Made by a program: the position numbers and the translations under genes. Below the pieces are notes generated by a model. The model saw nothing but the letters and a program-made list of their open reading frames with translations, did no database searches and was not told the DNA's origin. From positions 1 through 64,000 of the forward strand of contig NZ_PKGB01000009.1 of assembly GCF_002848135.1 (NCBI RefSeq): a stretch of DNA of 64,000 nt, in the 5' to 3' direction. Below, one piece after another: positions 17,879 to 26,936 of this stretch. This DNA is from Hydrogenovibrio sp. SC-1 (GTDB taxonomy: Bacteria; Pseudomonadota; Gammaproteobacteria; Thiomicrospirales; Thiomicrospiraceae). How positions within the stretch are numbered: the first letter of the stretch is position 1; each line of letters starts with the position of its first letter.

Positions 17879-18175
17879 GTGGAACATTGCAGATACATTA
17901 TTGAAAGTTATACAGAAGATGGAAGAAAATTCCGACCAAGCGATTGGATTGATCGAATTGCGTCTCTTGACGCCTCTTATGGCACTTTTCAGCGGTTGGT
18001 TTATTCAGATTTGTTGTACCCCGAGCTGTATCAAGGGCAAAAAACATTGATTATTGATACGGCCTTGGAAGAAGCCAATCCCGTTTTATTTGCGTATGTG
18101 ATGAATTTTGCCGAAAGCAATCATCTCAAGATGAGTAAAGTTTGTGAAGCCATTGAGCAACAGCTGGGAAGCTAA
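17879..18175 (+). CDS. DUF3579-like small protein
   Basis: About 98 residues, soluble. The segment GRKFRPSDWIDRIASL and the C-terminal FAYVMNFAESNHL resemble the DUF3579 family of short proteobacterial proteins with no established function. I prefer GTG 17879 (VEHCRYIIESY) because GGAAG at 17866-17870 sits eight bases upstream; a TTG at 17864 would add five residues but would overlap that site. Convergent with pilD, whose stop is seven bases away. Function unknown. Confidence 0.7.
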   Translation: MEHCRYIIESYTEDGRKFRPSDWIDRIASLDASYGTFQRLVYSDLLYPELYQGQKTLIIDTALEEANPVLFAYVMNFAESNHLKMSKVCEAIEQQLGS

Positions 18176-18181
18176 GCCTCT

Positions 18182-18982
18182 TTATAGTTGCTGAATAATC
18201 TCTGTGCCAAACAATAAACTAACCCCACCTCCTAATGCTAAATAAGGCCCGAACGGCATGGGGTCGTTTAGGTTTCTCAATTTCAATAGACTCAATCCCA
18301 CGCCAACGATTAAACTGCTGACCGATGCCACCAGAATAATCTGTGGTAAAGCCGTTGCGCCAAACCAAGCACCCAAAGCGGCCAATAGTTTGAAATCCCC
18401 ATACCCCATGCCTTCTTTGCCCGTCAATACTTTAAAGCTCTGAAATAGAACCCATAGCAATAAATAGCCGATTGCCGCTCCGAGAATCGCTTGATTGGGT
18501 GTGGTGATGTCAGAACTGAGGCTAAAGACTAACCCCATCCACAACAATGGCAAGCTGAGGTTGTCTAAGATCAATTGATGCTCAATATCAATGATGGTGA
18601 TGGTCAATAATAGCCAAGCAAAGCCCCAAAAAGCAATGGCGTTTAAGCTTTGACCAAATTGCCAAGCAATAATGACGGTGACAAGGGTACTGGTTATTTC
18701 AATTAATGGGTAACGAATGGAAATTGGGGCACCACATTGTTGGCACTTACCGCGACTGAATAACCAACTGAAGACTGGAATAAGTTGATAGGCTTTTAAG
18801 GGTTTTTGGCAGCTAGGGCATTCAGAGCGACTAAACGACAGGGATTTGAGTTGTTGCTGTGGAGACCATTGTTGAAAAAACATGTTGGGCAGTCGCCAAG
18901 AGAGCATGGAGATAAAACTGCCGATGAGCAGTCCAAGCAGACCGCTGATAACTAACCACTCCATAGTCGAAAAACTGATCAT
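18182..18982 (-). CDS. pilD: Type IV prepilin peptidase / N-methyltransferase
   Basis: Inner-membrane aspartyl peptidase that cleaves leader peptides of type IV pilins and type II secretion pseudopilins and methylates the new N-terminus. The 266-residue protein has the cytoplasmic zinc site C55-x2-C58 and C80-x2-C83. The two catalytic aspartates are D132 (IIDIEHQLILD) and D196 (GMGYGDFKLL), and there are about eight membrane segments. The start ATG 18982 follows GAGGC. No pilB/pilC sit beside it. queD lies 30 bp upstream on the same strand, suggesting co-transcription. Confidence 0.93.
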   Translation of the reverse strand: MISFSTMEWLVISGLLGLLIGSFISMLSWRLPNMFFQQWSPQQQLKSLSFSRSECPSCQKPLKAYQLIPVFSWLFSRGKCQQCGAPISIRYPLIEITSTLVTVIIAWQFGQSLNAIAFWGFAWLLLTITIIDIEHQLILDNLSLPLLWMGLVFSLSSDITTPNQAILGAAIGYLLLWVLFQSFKVLTGKEGMGYGDFKLLAALGAWFGATALPQIILVASVSSLIVGVGLSLLKLRNLNDPMPFGPYLALGGGVSLLFGTEIIQQL

Positions 18983-19012
18983 TTAGCCTCGCATTGCAGC
19001 GAATAGAGGTCG

Positions 19013-19390
19013 TTATTCGCTATAGATAACACAGTTTCGATCATTTTCCCAAACGGTTAACCTATGCATTTTCAGTTGGTTGGAACCGATACGATTTTGT
19101 ATCTCGCGATAAATATACTGGGCAATGTGTTCTGCTGTTGGATTGAGCTCTTTGAAGTGAGGGTGGTCGTTCAAGAAGCTGTGATCCAATTCATCAATGA
19201 CGGCTTTGGCATGACGTTTAATTTCTTTAAAGTCAATCAACATACCAATTTCATTGAGTTTATGACCAATCACTTCGATTTCGATTTTCCAGTTGTGGCC
19301 ATGTAATTTGGCACAATCGCCTGGATAGCCTCTTAAGCTATGAGCCGATGCAAAATCAAGCAAAGTTTTAAGGATAAATTGTTGTGCCAT
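19013..19390 (-). CDS. queD: 6-carboxytetrahydropterin synthase QueD
   Basis: Converts 7,8-dihydroneopterin triphosphate to 6-carboxy-tetrahydropterin in queuosine (tRNA) biosynthesis. The 125-residue protein shows the zinc histidines H17, H30 and H32, the catalytic C26 in GDCAKLHGHNW, a GMLIDFKEIK strand, LDHSFLND and TAEHIAQYI. Length and motifs match QueD/PTPS-I rather than eukaryotic PTPS. Other que genes are not in the window. Sits between ispA and pilD on the minus strand. Confidence 0.92.
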   Translation of the reverse strand: MAQQFILKTLLDFASAHSLRGYPGDCAKLHGHNWKIEIEVIGHKLNEIGMLIDFKEIKRHAKAVIDELDHSFLNDHPHFKELNPTAEHIAQYIYREIQNRIGSNQLKMHRLTVWENDRNCVIYSE

Positions 19391-19489
19391 GATGAATACT
19401 GTCTAAACGAAATAAAGCGATATTGTATCAAATTCGTTCGAGAGAAAGGGGATAAACAGAATGGATTTTATCGCATAGACAAGATTGAA

Positions 19490-20362
19490 TTAATAACGAC
19501 GGGTTGTTAAGTATTGAATTAGGTCGCGTAAAAAAGAACTGTCTACATTTAAAGCATCCAGAGCTTCCTTAATTAATTGATCTCGATATGCTTTGGCATC
19601 TTCTAGCCCCAGCTGTTTTGGATAGGTTAAACCATTGGCAGCCTCATCACTGCCTTGCGGTTTGCCCAGCACTTCGGTTGGCTGTTCAATGTCTAAAATA
19701 TCATCGTGTACTTGAAAAGCTAGGCCAATTTTTTCACCTAAAACGGCCAGGCCTGGTTGTTTTTCGACATACTTTGGAGATTGAACAGCACCCATTAATA
19801 GGGCACATTGAATGAGTGCACCCGTTTTGAGTCGGTGCATCGTCTCCAATGTAGCCAAGGTATTTGACTGGTCTTTCGCATGAATGTCGAGCATTTGCCC
19901 CGCAATCATGCCCGACATGCCGCTGGCTTGAGTGAGCAGTTGCATTAGTGTGACTTTATGCTGCTCTAAAATGAGCGGGTCTTGTAAGAGAATTTGATAA
20001 GCGAGGGTTTGTTGTGCATCACCGACTAAAATTGCCGTGGCTTCATCATATTGAATATGACACGTCGGTTGTCCCCGCCGTAAATCATCATCGTCCATCG
20101 CTGGCAAGTCATCATGTACCAGTGAATAGCTATGAATAAGTTCTAGAGCACAGGCTGCTGCATCCAGTTTATCTAGTGGAATTTGTAATGCTTCTCCCAC
20201 GCCATAGAGCAAAGCGGGTCTTAATCGTTTGCCATTGTTTAGTGTTGCGTAACGCATGGCTTCAAGTAACTTGGCTGGAACGTTGGGATAAGCAGTTAAA
20301 TATTCAGAAAGTTTTTGATGGATACGGTGTTGGTATCGGGATAGCTGTGATTTCAAGGGCAA
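19490..20362 (-). CDS. ispA: Farnesyl/geranyl diphosphate synthase
   Basis: Prenyl transferase adding isopentenyl diphosphate to DMAPP/GPP to make FPP for quinones and bactoprenol. The 290-residue all-helical enzyme has NGKRLRPALLYG, the first aspartate-rich motif DDLPAMDDDDLRRG with the two-residue insertion typical of short-chain bacterial enzymes, and the second motif FQVHDDILD. Product length is inferred from family, not proven. xseB and dxs, common neighbours, are absent. The gene lies downstream of a peroxiredoxin terminator on the same strand. Confidence 0.92.
   Translation of the reverse strand: MPLKSQLSRYQHRIHQKLSEYLTAYPNVPAKLLEAMRYATLNNGKRLRPALLYGVGEALQIPLDKLDAAACALELIHSYSLVHDDLPAMDDDDLRRGQPTCHIQYDEATAILVGDAQQTLAYQILLQDPLILEQHKVTLMQLLTQASGMSGMIAGQMLDIHAKDQSNTLATLETMHRLKTGALIQCALLMGAVQSPKYVEKQPGLAVLGEKIGLAFQVHDDILDIEQPTEVLGKPQGSDEAANGLTYPKQLGLEDAKAYRDQLIKEALDALNVDSSFLRDLIQYLTTRRY
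19748..19755. repeat. CAGGCCTG palindrome in ispA, Pro-Gly-Leu frame
   Basis: Minus-strand CCA GGC CTG encodes Pro-Gly-Leu in QPGLAVLGE, a non-conserved stretch of the prenyltransferase; extended match GCCAGGCCTGGTT. Confidence 0.85.
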
Positions 20363-20381
20363 CCCTAATGCGATAGGCTGG

Positions 20382-20412
20382 AAAAAAGACGGGGAAATGA
20401 AGTTTCCCCGTC
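20382..20412 (-). terminator. Intrinsic terminator of the peroxiredoxin gene
   Basis: On the minus strand GACGGGGAAA and TTTCCCCGTC (20403-20412 and 20388-20397 on +) make a 10-bp stem with a 5-base loop, followed by six T. It lies 25 bp after the stop codon. Confidence 0.9.
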
Positions 20413-20436
20413 GATTAAAGCGTTGGTACGATTTTG

Positions 20437-21039
20437 TTACAGTTCGTTACCATGTTTTGAAAGGTAGTCAGCAACTCCTTCAGGAGTGTCTTTCATGCCT
20501 TCATCGCCTTTATTCCAGCCGGCAGGACAAACTTCACCATTTTCTTCGTGGAACTGTAGGGCTTCTACCATACGAATCATTTCGTCAACGTTACGGCCTA
20601 GCGGTAGGTCATTAACAACTTGATGGCGAACAACACCGTTTTGATCAATTAAGAAAGCCGCACGTAAAGCCACATTGTCAGGGTGAGCAATACCATAGGC
20701 ATCCATAATTGAACCGCCAATATCGGCAACCAATGGAAAGTTGACAGGCCCTAAACCACCTTCGTTTACTGGGGTGTTGCGCCATGCATTATGAGTGAAT
20801 TGAGAATCAACGGAAACCCCAATCACTTCCACACCCATTTCCTTGAAACGGTCAACACGGTGGTCAAAGGCTAGGATTTCTGACGGACAAACAAAGGTGA
20901 AGTCTAATGGGTAGAAGAAGACAACGCTGTATTTCCCCTGGATATGGCTTTTTAAGTTAAAGTTGTCAACAATGGTGCCATCAGCAAGAACAGCCGCTGC
21001 TGTAAAATCTGGTGCATTTTGGGTAACTAATACCGACAT
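20437..21039 (-). CDS. 2-Cys peroxiredoxin (AhpC/Prx1 group)
   Basis: Thiol peroxidase that reduces hydrogen peroxide, organic peroxides and peroxynitrite. The 200-residue protein has the peroxidatic C51 in DFTFVCPSE and the resolving C171 in GEVCPAGW, plus the GGLGPVNFPLVAD loop that marks decamer-forming, typical 2-Cys enzymes. The likely reductant is a thioredoxin or AhpF; none is adjacent, though a thioredoxin gene lies 1.8 kb away. ATG 21039 follows AAAAGGATAGCAC. About 200 bp upstream is shared divergently with the CBS gene. Confidence 0.93.
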   Translation of the reverse strand: MSVLVTQNAPDFTAAAVLADGTIVDNFNLKSHIQGKYSVVFFYPLDFTFVCPSEILAFDHRVDRFKEMGVEVIGVSVDSQFTHNAWRNTPVNEGGLGPVNFPLVADIGGSIMDAYGIAHPDNVALRAAFLIDQNGVVRHQVVNDLPLGRNVDEMIRMVEALQFHEENGEVCPAGWNKGDEGMKDTPEGVADYLSKHGNEL

Positions 21040-21247
21040 AGTGCTATCCTTTTAAAATTAATTGAAATCAATAAAATTGATAAAAGTAGATCATGAAAGC
21101 CATTATTTTAACGAAAATATGAAGTCGATGTACAGACACTTTAGTGAAAGATTTTTAGAGATCGTAAAAAATGCCGATATAATCGATATAACTCTCGCAA
21201 AGCGCTTGATAAAACGTTAAGGTTTTTTGAGTTAAGGAGGTGGAAAA

Positions 21248-21868
21248 GTGTTTATAGTGTATTCTCCAGAGGGGCGTAATCGGGTGACGGCGGCTCAGAG
21301 CTTTCCTGAGCTAAAGGTTGACCGTACCAAGGAAACCTTGGCTTTAGGTGAGTCTGAAATGGACCAAATGCCTTTGCGCGCAGTTCAACAACGGCAGGGC
21401 CACTCACGGTCAGCTTTAAAGCAATATGATGCGGTTCAACACCCTCCCAGAACGCCAGTCGTGAAAATAGCTGAGATTATGGTTGCGCCGGTAATTACCA
21501 TAGAGCTAACCCAGTCGATTGATGAAGCTTGGGCATTATTTGAAAACGCAAAAATTCATCACCTACCTGTAATGGATGATCTCGGTGTGTTAGTAGGGAT
21601 TTTGACCACCTTTGATTTGCTAACGATCCTTTTTGAAAGAGGGGCGGGCGTTGCGACAGACCAAATCACGGTTGCGGATTGGATGAAAAAAGAGGTCGTC
21701 ACGACTAAGGTTGATACCGATATTCGGCGAGTGGCTTATGTGATGAGCGAATATCATTTAAGCTGTATGCCAATTATGTCAGAGGTTGATGAGGTGGTTG
21801 GGATTGTGACCCAGTCTGATATCGTTCGTCGATTGGGACAGGCTCCACCACTTGAAGTCTATGCTTGA
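21248..21868 (+). CDS. Tandem CBS-domain protein
   Basis: A 206-residue soluble protein with a ~70-residue low-complexity N-terminal part and two CBS motifs. The first is about residues 75-135 (VAPVITIELTQSIDEAWALF, HHLPVMDDLGVLVGILTTFDLL) and the second about 143-200 (VTTKVDTDIRRVAYVM, LSCMPIMSEVDEVVGIVTQSDIV). CBS pairs usually bind adenine nucleotides and regulate partner proteins; no partner is fused or obvious nearby. It has the best ribosome site in the window, TAAGGAGGTGG ahead of a GTG start. A hairpin overlaps its 3' end. Confidence 0.8.
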   Translation: MFIVYSPEGRNRVTAAQSFPELKVDRTKETLALGESEMDQMPLRAVQQRQGHSRSALKQYDAVQHPPRTPVVKIAEIMVAPVITIELTQSIDEAWALFENAKIHHLPVMDDLGVLVGILTTFDLLTILFERGAGVATDQITVADWMKKEVVTTKVDTDIRRVAYVMSEYHLSCMPIMSEVDEVVGIVTQSDIVRRLGQAPPLEVYA

Positions 21869-21876
21869 AGTGGTGG
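21845..21876 (+). terminator. Imperfect hairpin at the 3' end of the CBS gene
   Basis: CCACCACTT (from 21845) pairs with AAGTGGTGG (to 21876) and the inner CTTGAAG copies add to the stem. No T-run follows, so it may be an mRNA-stabilising structure instead of a terminator. Confidence 0.35.
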
Positions 21877-21891
21877 TAGTGTTATCGAAGC

Positions 21892-22821
21892 TTAGCCATC
21901 AGTCGTGATGGTTGAAATCAATTCTTGTAGCACCGTATTCGCTTTGTCATTGTCAATTTGGCAAGTTCCCGCCGCTTGGTGACCGCCGCCGCCATATTTT
22001 AAACATAAAGTGCCGACATTGGTGTTTGACGTGCGATTTAAGATGGATTTTCCTATTGCAAAAACCGTATTTTGTTTTTGGAATCCCCATAAAGTATGAA
22101 TGGAAATATTACATTCTGGAAACAAGGCATAAATCATAAAACGATTGGTGGGGTGAATGATGTCTTCATTTCGAAGGTCCAACACCACTAAGTTTTGATG
22201 CACTTGTGCACAACGTTTTAACTGTTCTTTGGCCGCTTGTTCATGTTCAAAGTAGAGATCGACACGTTCTTTGACATCTGGCAAGTTTAAAATTTGATCA
22301 ATCGTATGATCACGACAATAATCAATGAGTTCCATCATCAAATTGTAGTTGGAAATGCGAAACTCTCTAAAACGGCCCAGCCCAGTGCGAGCATCCATTA
22401 AAAAGTTGAGCAGTGGCCAGCCTTCTGGATTGAGCACTTCATCTTGGTTGAAGTCGGCAGCATCGCCTTTATCAACCGCGGCCATTAAATCGCTGTCGAC
22501 TTTTGGAAAGGCCTTAGCCCCCCCATAGTAATCATAGACGACCCTAGCCGCTGAGGGTGCGCTCGGATCAATGACATAATTATCTGCCGCTTCATTGCGC
22601 AAGCTTTCACTATGGTGGTGGTCGAATGCTAAGTGACATTCTGGAACATAGGGTAAATTGGTGGTGATATCGTTTGAGGTAATCTCAACTTTTTGATCTT
22701 GCATGTCTTTGGGGTGAACAAACAAGATGTCATCGATTAGGTCTAGTTCTTTAAGGAGTACTGCACACACTAAACCGTCAAAATCACTGCGGGTGACCAA
22801 TCTAAATTTTTCTGCTGACAT
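21892..22821 (-). CDS. DHH-family phosphoesterase (exopolyphosphatase-like)
   Basis: A 309-residue manganese-dependent phosphoesterase. The DHH domain shows SDFDGLVCAVLL near residue 12 and FDHHHSES near 66, and the C-terminal DHHA1 domain ends with KYGGGGHQAAGTCQ. Relatives include exopolyphosphatase-like proteins, oligoribonuclease NrnA and c-di-NMP phosphodiesterases; this one lacks RecJ-length OB domains. The substrate cannot be fixed. It is downstream of trx-like and fumC genes on the same strand with a 48-bp gap. Convergent with the CBS gene. Confidence 0.82.
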   Translation of the reverse strand: MSAEKFRLVTRSDFDGLVCAVLLKELDLIDDILFVHPKDMQDQKVEITSNDITTNLPYVPECHLAFDHHHSESLRNEAADNYVIDPSAPSAARVVYDYYGGAKAFPKVDSDLMAAVDKGDAADFNQDEVLNPEGWPLLNFLMDARTGLGRFREFRISNYNLMMELIDYCRDHTIDQILNLPDVKERVDLYFEHEQAAKEQLKRCAQVHQNLVVLDLRNEDIIHPTNRFMIYALFPECNISIHTLWGFQKQNTVFAIGKSILNRTSNTNVGTLCLKYGGGGHQAAGTCQIDNDKANTVLQELISTITTDG

Positions 22822-22869
22822 GTTAATTCCTCTGTTATGACTAAAAAATGGCGTTAAAAGTGCTTTGTT

Positions 22870-23259
22870 TTATGGTTTGGTCGACCTTTGCTCAGATTCT
22901 ATTTGGGCCTGCGCAAAGTCTTGATGGACTTTATGCATATCGAGTCCTTTGAGTTTATCAATATATTGCTCTAGTTCTGGGGCCGTTATCGTACCCACCT
23001 TGGCGAAAATAATCATTTGTTCTCGAATAAAAACCAAAGTCGGAATTGAGCGGACCTGAAGCATTTCTGCCACTTCAGGTTGTTCTTCAATATTGATCTT
23101 GGTAAATACGATCTCTGGGTGCTTACGAGCAGCGGCATCGATAAGGGGCATTAATGTTTTGCAGGGACCGCACCAAGGTGCCCAAAAATCGATAATAACC
23201 ATTTCGTTTTCCGTTATCTTACTGTCAAACGTTTCGATTGTTAAGTCGATGACCGCCAT
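22870..23259 (-). CDS. Thioredoxin
   Basis: Small redox protein of 129 residues with the active site W-C30-G-P-C33 in IDFWAPWCGPCKTL, the cis-proline segment VRSIPTLVF, and KINIEEQPEVAEMLQ. After the usual thioredoxin core (ends near 105) there is a ~22-residue hydrophilic tail (HKVHQDFAQAQIESEQRS) absent from TrxA. No signal peptide, so cytoplasmic. It starts 15 bp after the fumC stop, so the two are likely one transcript. It could serve the nearby peroxiredoxin, but this is inference. Confidence 0.88.
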   Translation of the reverse strand: MAVIDLTIETFDSKITENEMVIIDFWAPWCGPCKTLMPLIDAAARKHPEIVFTKINIEEQPEVAEMLQVRSIPTLVFIREQMIIFAKVGTITAPELEQYIDKLKGLDMHKVHQDFAQAQIESEQRSTKP

Positions 23260-23274
23260 TTAGTATCCTTCAAA

Positions 23275-24663
23275 CTAGGGATTGCCGCCTTCTGTTAATA
23301 AAGCCGGGTTGAGGTGTTTCTTTAAGGTTGTTTCATCCAGATCTGTCATGGCCAGTGCGACTTCTAATACCGGTTGTCCAGTTTCATAGGCTTTTTTGGC
23401 AATGGCCGCTCCCATTTCATAACCGACAATGCGATTGAGAGCGGTCACTAGGATTGGATTGGTTGCCAGGGTTTCTTCAATTTTAGCTTGATTGACTTTA
23501 AAGTCTTGAATGGCTTTTTGCGCCAATACTTCTGATGCATTGCTGGCAATTTCAAGGCTTTGTAGTAAGTTAAGCGCAATCATGGGTAACATAACATTTA
23601 ATTGAAAATTACCTGATTGTCCGCCAATGGTAATAGCGGTATGGTTACCCATAATTTGTGCAGCAACCATACAAACCGCTTCTGGGATGACGGGGTTAAC
23701 CTTCCCAGGCATAATCGAACTGCCCGGTTGTAATGCGGGGAGTTGAATTTCGGCTAGGCCGGCTAACGGGCCTGAATTCATCCAACGCAAGTCATTGGCG
23801 ATTTTCATTAAACTGGTGGCTAATACATTCAATTGGCCACTGAGTTCAACGGCGCTATCCTGAGAACTGAGTCCAACAAATAAATTCGGCATGGGTTCAA
23901 ATTCGATGGCAGTGATGGTGCTCAAATTGGCACAGACTAGATTGCTGAATTGAGGATCCGCATTAATGCCGGTTCCAACCGCTGTTCCACCTTGAGGGAG
24001 CCGTTGGATTCGCTTTTGGGTCTCTTGCAACCGTTCGATATTGTCTTCAATCAATTGACGCCAAGCTGAAATTTCCTGATCCAGTCGAATCGGGGTGGCA
24101 TCCATTAGGTGAGTACGACCCGTTTTAACAATCCCTTTTACTTCGTCTTCTTTGCGGGATAGAGTGTTGACCAAATGACGTAAAGCGGGTAGTAATTGTT
24201 CCTCTAATGCAATAGCAGCAGCTAAATGAATGGCTGTTGGGATGACATCATTAGAACTTTGGCTCATATTTACATCATCATTGGGGTGTATCTCAACATC
24301 GGTTTTTTGGTGGGCTAGACGGGCAATCACTTCATTGGCATTCATATTGGTGCTGGTGCCCGATCCAGTTTGAAAAACATCAATTGGGAATTGCTCTAAA
24401 TGGTTACCCTCAATTAATTCTTGTGCAGCGGCTTGAATGGCAGCGGCCTTTTGGGGTGACAACAACCCTAATTCTAAGTTGCTTTCTGAACAGGCAAATT
24501 TGATTAGCCCCAACGCCTTAATAAACAAGGGTGGCAACGGCGTGTTACTGATGGGGAAATTATCGATAGCTCTTTGGGTTTGTGCGCCATAGAGGGCATT
24601 TATAGGGACTTCCAAGCTTCCCATGCTGTCTTTTTCAATGCGGGTGTGTTGTGTCATATCCAT
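23275..24663 (-). CDS. fumC: Class II fumarate hydratase
   Basis: Iron-independent fumarase, interconverting fumarate and malate in the (possibly branched) citric acid cycle. About 462 residues with GSLEVP, YGAQTQRAIDNFPI, GSGTSTNMNANEV, HPNDDVNMSQSSND, VKTGRTHLMDATPI and the superfamily signature GSSIMPGKVNPV. I favour ATG 24663 (MDMTQHTRIEKD) with GAGA five bases upstream; ATG 24657 is nearly equivalent, and a TTG at 24672 is less likely. Together with sucCD at 36-38 kb it belongs to central carbon metabolism. Confidence 0.93.
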   Translation of the reverse strand: MDMTQHTRIEKDSMGSLEVPINALYGAQTQRAIDNFPISNTPLPPLFIKALGLIKFACSESNLELGLLSPQKAAAIQAAAQELIEGNHLEQFPIDVFQTGSGTSTNMNANEVIARLAHQKTDVEIHPNDDVNMSQSSNDVIPTAIHLAAAIALEEQLLPALRHLVNTLSRKEDEVKGIVKTGRTHLMDATPIRLDQEISAWRQLIEDNIERLQETQKRIQRLPQGGTAVGTGINADPQFSNLVCANLSTITAIEFEPMPNLFVGLSSQDSAVELSGQLNVLATSLMKIANDLRWMNSGPLAGLAEIQLPALQPGSSIMPGKVNPVIPEAVCMVAAQIMGNHTAITIGGQSGNFQLNVMLPMIALNLLQSLEIASNASEVLAQKAIQDFKVNQAKIEETLATNPILVTALNRIVGYEMGAAIAKKAYETGQPVLEVALAMTDLDETTLKKHLNPALLTEGGNP

Positions 24664-24876
24664 TAATCTCAAAATAAAAGTTGTTAGCAGAGTGTTCTAT
24701 TCCCATTAGATGGGCGGCTCTCACGACCACTAGCTTACCGTTAGGGTTCTAGTAGATAATGCTAAAAATTGTTGTTATTCTATCTCATTCATTCACAAAA
24801 ATGAGAGCTTTAGCGGGCTCAATCGATGGAATCCTTTGGTGATATGATTCAGTACTGAGTTAAACGGGCAGGTTGT

Positions 24877-24914
24877 ATTGGCTCGGGCGTGTATTTTACG
24901 CATATGGAGCCAAT
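24877..24914 (+). repeat. Nested hairpin in the leader of the hybrid kinase gene
   Basis: ATTGGCTC (24877-24884) and GAGCCAAT (24907-24914) are perfect inverted repeats. Inside them GCGT (24887-24890) pairs with ACGC (24898-24901). The structure ends 39 bp before the kinase ATG, which has no clear Shine-Dalgarno. Confidence 0.6.
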
Positions 24915-24953
24915 GACTACTATTCACAAATTTAAAAAGACAGTGATCACACT

Positions 24954-26885
24954 ATGCAAGAAACCCCTTCACTTCAACAGTTTTTGTATGAACACAGTTT
25001 ATGGTGGCGATTGTTGCTGTCGTCAGAAAGTGGTACGTTTGAACTGTCTACACGGTTTCAAAAACGACTTGGTCAGGCCATCAACAATGGTACCGATTTT
25101 ATATCGAGTCTGACTTCGGAAAGTCAAACGCGATTGAAGGCACAGATACAAGCCTTTCAAAAGGGGGAAGTGACAAGCGCCAAACTTGTAGTGCAAGTGG
25201 TTCGGCCGCATCATACGATTGACTTATTGACTGAATTGCATCGTGTTGAACAAGATGATGGAAAGTGGTTGGTTGCTTTCTGTAGTGAGGTGACAGATGT
25301 AGATGCTATAGTTTTGTCGGCAAAAACGGTTCAAACAGAATCAGGTATCTCAGAAAACCAGATTGAATCAAGCGCATTACAGCAGCAATTTCATGACCAA
25401 ACTCAGTTTTTAGCGATGTTGAGTCATGAGCTCAGGTCGCCGTTAATGGGTTTGAACAGTTTGTTGGATATTGTGCGGCAAAAACTGACCGAGCGACAGC
25501 ATCAAAAAGTGGCGGAAGAATTGAAAGTCATGAAAATGACGATTAACCAGCTTAATTTTTTGATCAATGATATTTTGACCTATGCGCAAACTGAGTTTAA
25601 CCAGATTCACCTCAATCCAACGGTTTTTGACTTGCATGAGATGGCTGATTATATCTGTCATTTGACCAAGTCGATTGCATCGGAAAAAGGTATTGATGTG
25701 CGTTTTTCCGTAGCCACACAAAATGACTGTTTTTATGGCGATCTAGTTCGGTTGTCACAGGTGCTGGTCAATTTAATTGTCAACGCCATTAAATTTACCC
25801 AGCAGGGTGGTGTTGAGGTGGTGATTCAGGAAGAAGATGAGTTTGTTGAATTTCATGTCAAAGACTCTGGAGAAGGCATTGATGAAGCCGAATTGGCATC
25901 GATTTTTACCCCTTTCAAACAATTAGACTCTCGCGGCGGAGAGCAATATGTGGGTTCGGGACTGGGTCTGTCCATCGTTAAAACCTTAGTGGATTTAATG
26001 GGAGGGGTGTTGGAAGTGAAATCCGAGCGGGGACAGGGTACCGATTTTTCATTTGTGATTCCGATGCGTTCTGGCGGGTGTCCTGACCCAACCTTTGTGA
26101 CACCCGAGTCAGCACCGGTAGCGCCCCCCGTGACTTATTGCGACTATCAAATATTGGTCGCTGATGATTCGGCGATCAATCGTAAGGTGATGCAAACTTT
26201 CCTCAAAGAAATGGGGTGTCAGGTTGATGAAGCGGAAGATGGGGTGCAGGCTTGGCAAAAATTTCAACAGCATGACTATGATTATGTGTTTTTGGATATT
26301 CAGATGCCCGGTCTGAATGGGATGGAGGTTTGTCAAAAAATGCGAGCCTTTCAGCAACAAAAAGATCATCCAGTCAAAGGTATTTTTGCATTGACCGCAG
26401 CGCATACTGCAGCCGAAGTGGCGGGCTCTGGAACAGAAATTGATAAAAGCTTATTTGATGCTTGGTTAGAAAAACCCGCCTCTCAAGATAAGATTATTCA
26501 TTTATTGCATTGCCAAACTTATTCCTCAATAGGTTACCCGAAACTATCTGAAGACTCACCAGGCAAAATCGAAAACCATTCTAGCGACTCGCAAGCTTTG
26601 CCAGCGATTCCAGAAGAATTGGTATCGCTGGTGCCACAATTAAAAGATAATGTGGCGCAAGATATTCAGGCTTTTCAAAAAGCATTGGATTATCAGACAT
26701 GGGCAGAGGCAAAGGCGATTTTGCACCGCATCAAGGGTAATTTGATGCTATTTGAACTGACCGAAGCCGTCAATCTGGTACGGAGTCTCGAAGCGTTAGA
26801 CCAAGGACTCAATCGAGAAGAAATTAAAATTATTTTAAAAAGGCTTGAAAAAAACTTATACGACACCTATAAAACATATCTATAA
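24954..26885 (+). CDS. Soluble hybrid sensor histidine kinase (HisKA-HATPase-REC-Hpt)
   Basis: A 643-residue protein with no membrane segment. Residues 1-~125 form an input region without a clear family. The HisKA helix has H158 in LSHELRSPL. The ATPase has N-box residues N273/N277, G1 DSGEGID (304-310) and G2 GSGLGLS (334-340). The receiver domain has its phospho-acceptor at D448 (FLDIQMPG). The C-terminal Hpt has H591 (LHRIKGN). All relay residues are intact, so a full four-step phosphorelay is plausible. The NarL-type regulator 51 bp downstream is the likely output. The cytoplasmic location suggests an internal or membrane-partner signal, which is unknown. Confidence 0.88.
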   Translation: MQETPSLQQFLYEHSLWWRLLLSSESGTFELSTRFQKRLGQAINNGTDFISSLTSESQTRLKAQIQAFQKGEVTSAKLVVQVVRPHHTIDLLTELHRVEQDDGKWLVAFCSEVTDVDAIVLSAKTVQTESGISENQIESSALQQQFHDQTQFLAMLSHELRSPLMGLNSLLDIVRQKLTERQHQKVAEELKVMKMTINQLNFLINDILTYAQTEFNQIHLNPTVFDLHEMADYICHLTKSIASEKGIDVRFSVATQNDCFYGDLVRLSQVLVNLIVNAIKFTQQGGVEVVIQEEDEFVEFHVKDSGEGIDEAELASIFTPFKQLDSRGGEQYVGSGLGLSIVKTLVDLMGGVLEVKSERGQGTDFSFVIPMRSGGCPDPTFVTPESAPVAPPVTYCDYQILVADDSAINRKVMQTFLKEMGCQVDEAEDGVQAWQKFQQHDYDYVFLDIQMPGLNGMEVCQKMRAFQQQKDHPVKGIFALTAAHTAAEVAGSGTEIDKSLFDAWLEKPASQDKIIHLLHCQTYSSIGYPKLSEDSPGKIENHSSDSQALPAIPEELVSLVPQLKDNVAQDIQAFQKALDYQTWAEAKAILHRIKGNLMLFELTEAVNLVRSLEALDQGLNREEIKIILKRLEKNLYDTYKTYL

Positions 26886-26936
26886 AGGCTTATAATCACT
26901 AACTAAATGACATTTAAATTAAAAAAGGATTTTCGC

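Noticed and set aside
24889-25113. 74-codon ORF starting upstream of and overlapping the hybrid kinase
   Set aside because: Different frame from the kinase, no recognisable domain, overlaps well-supported coding sequence.
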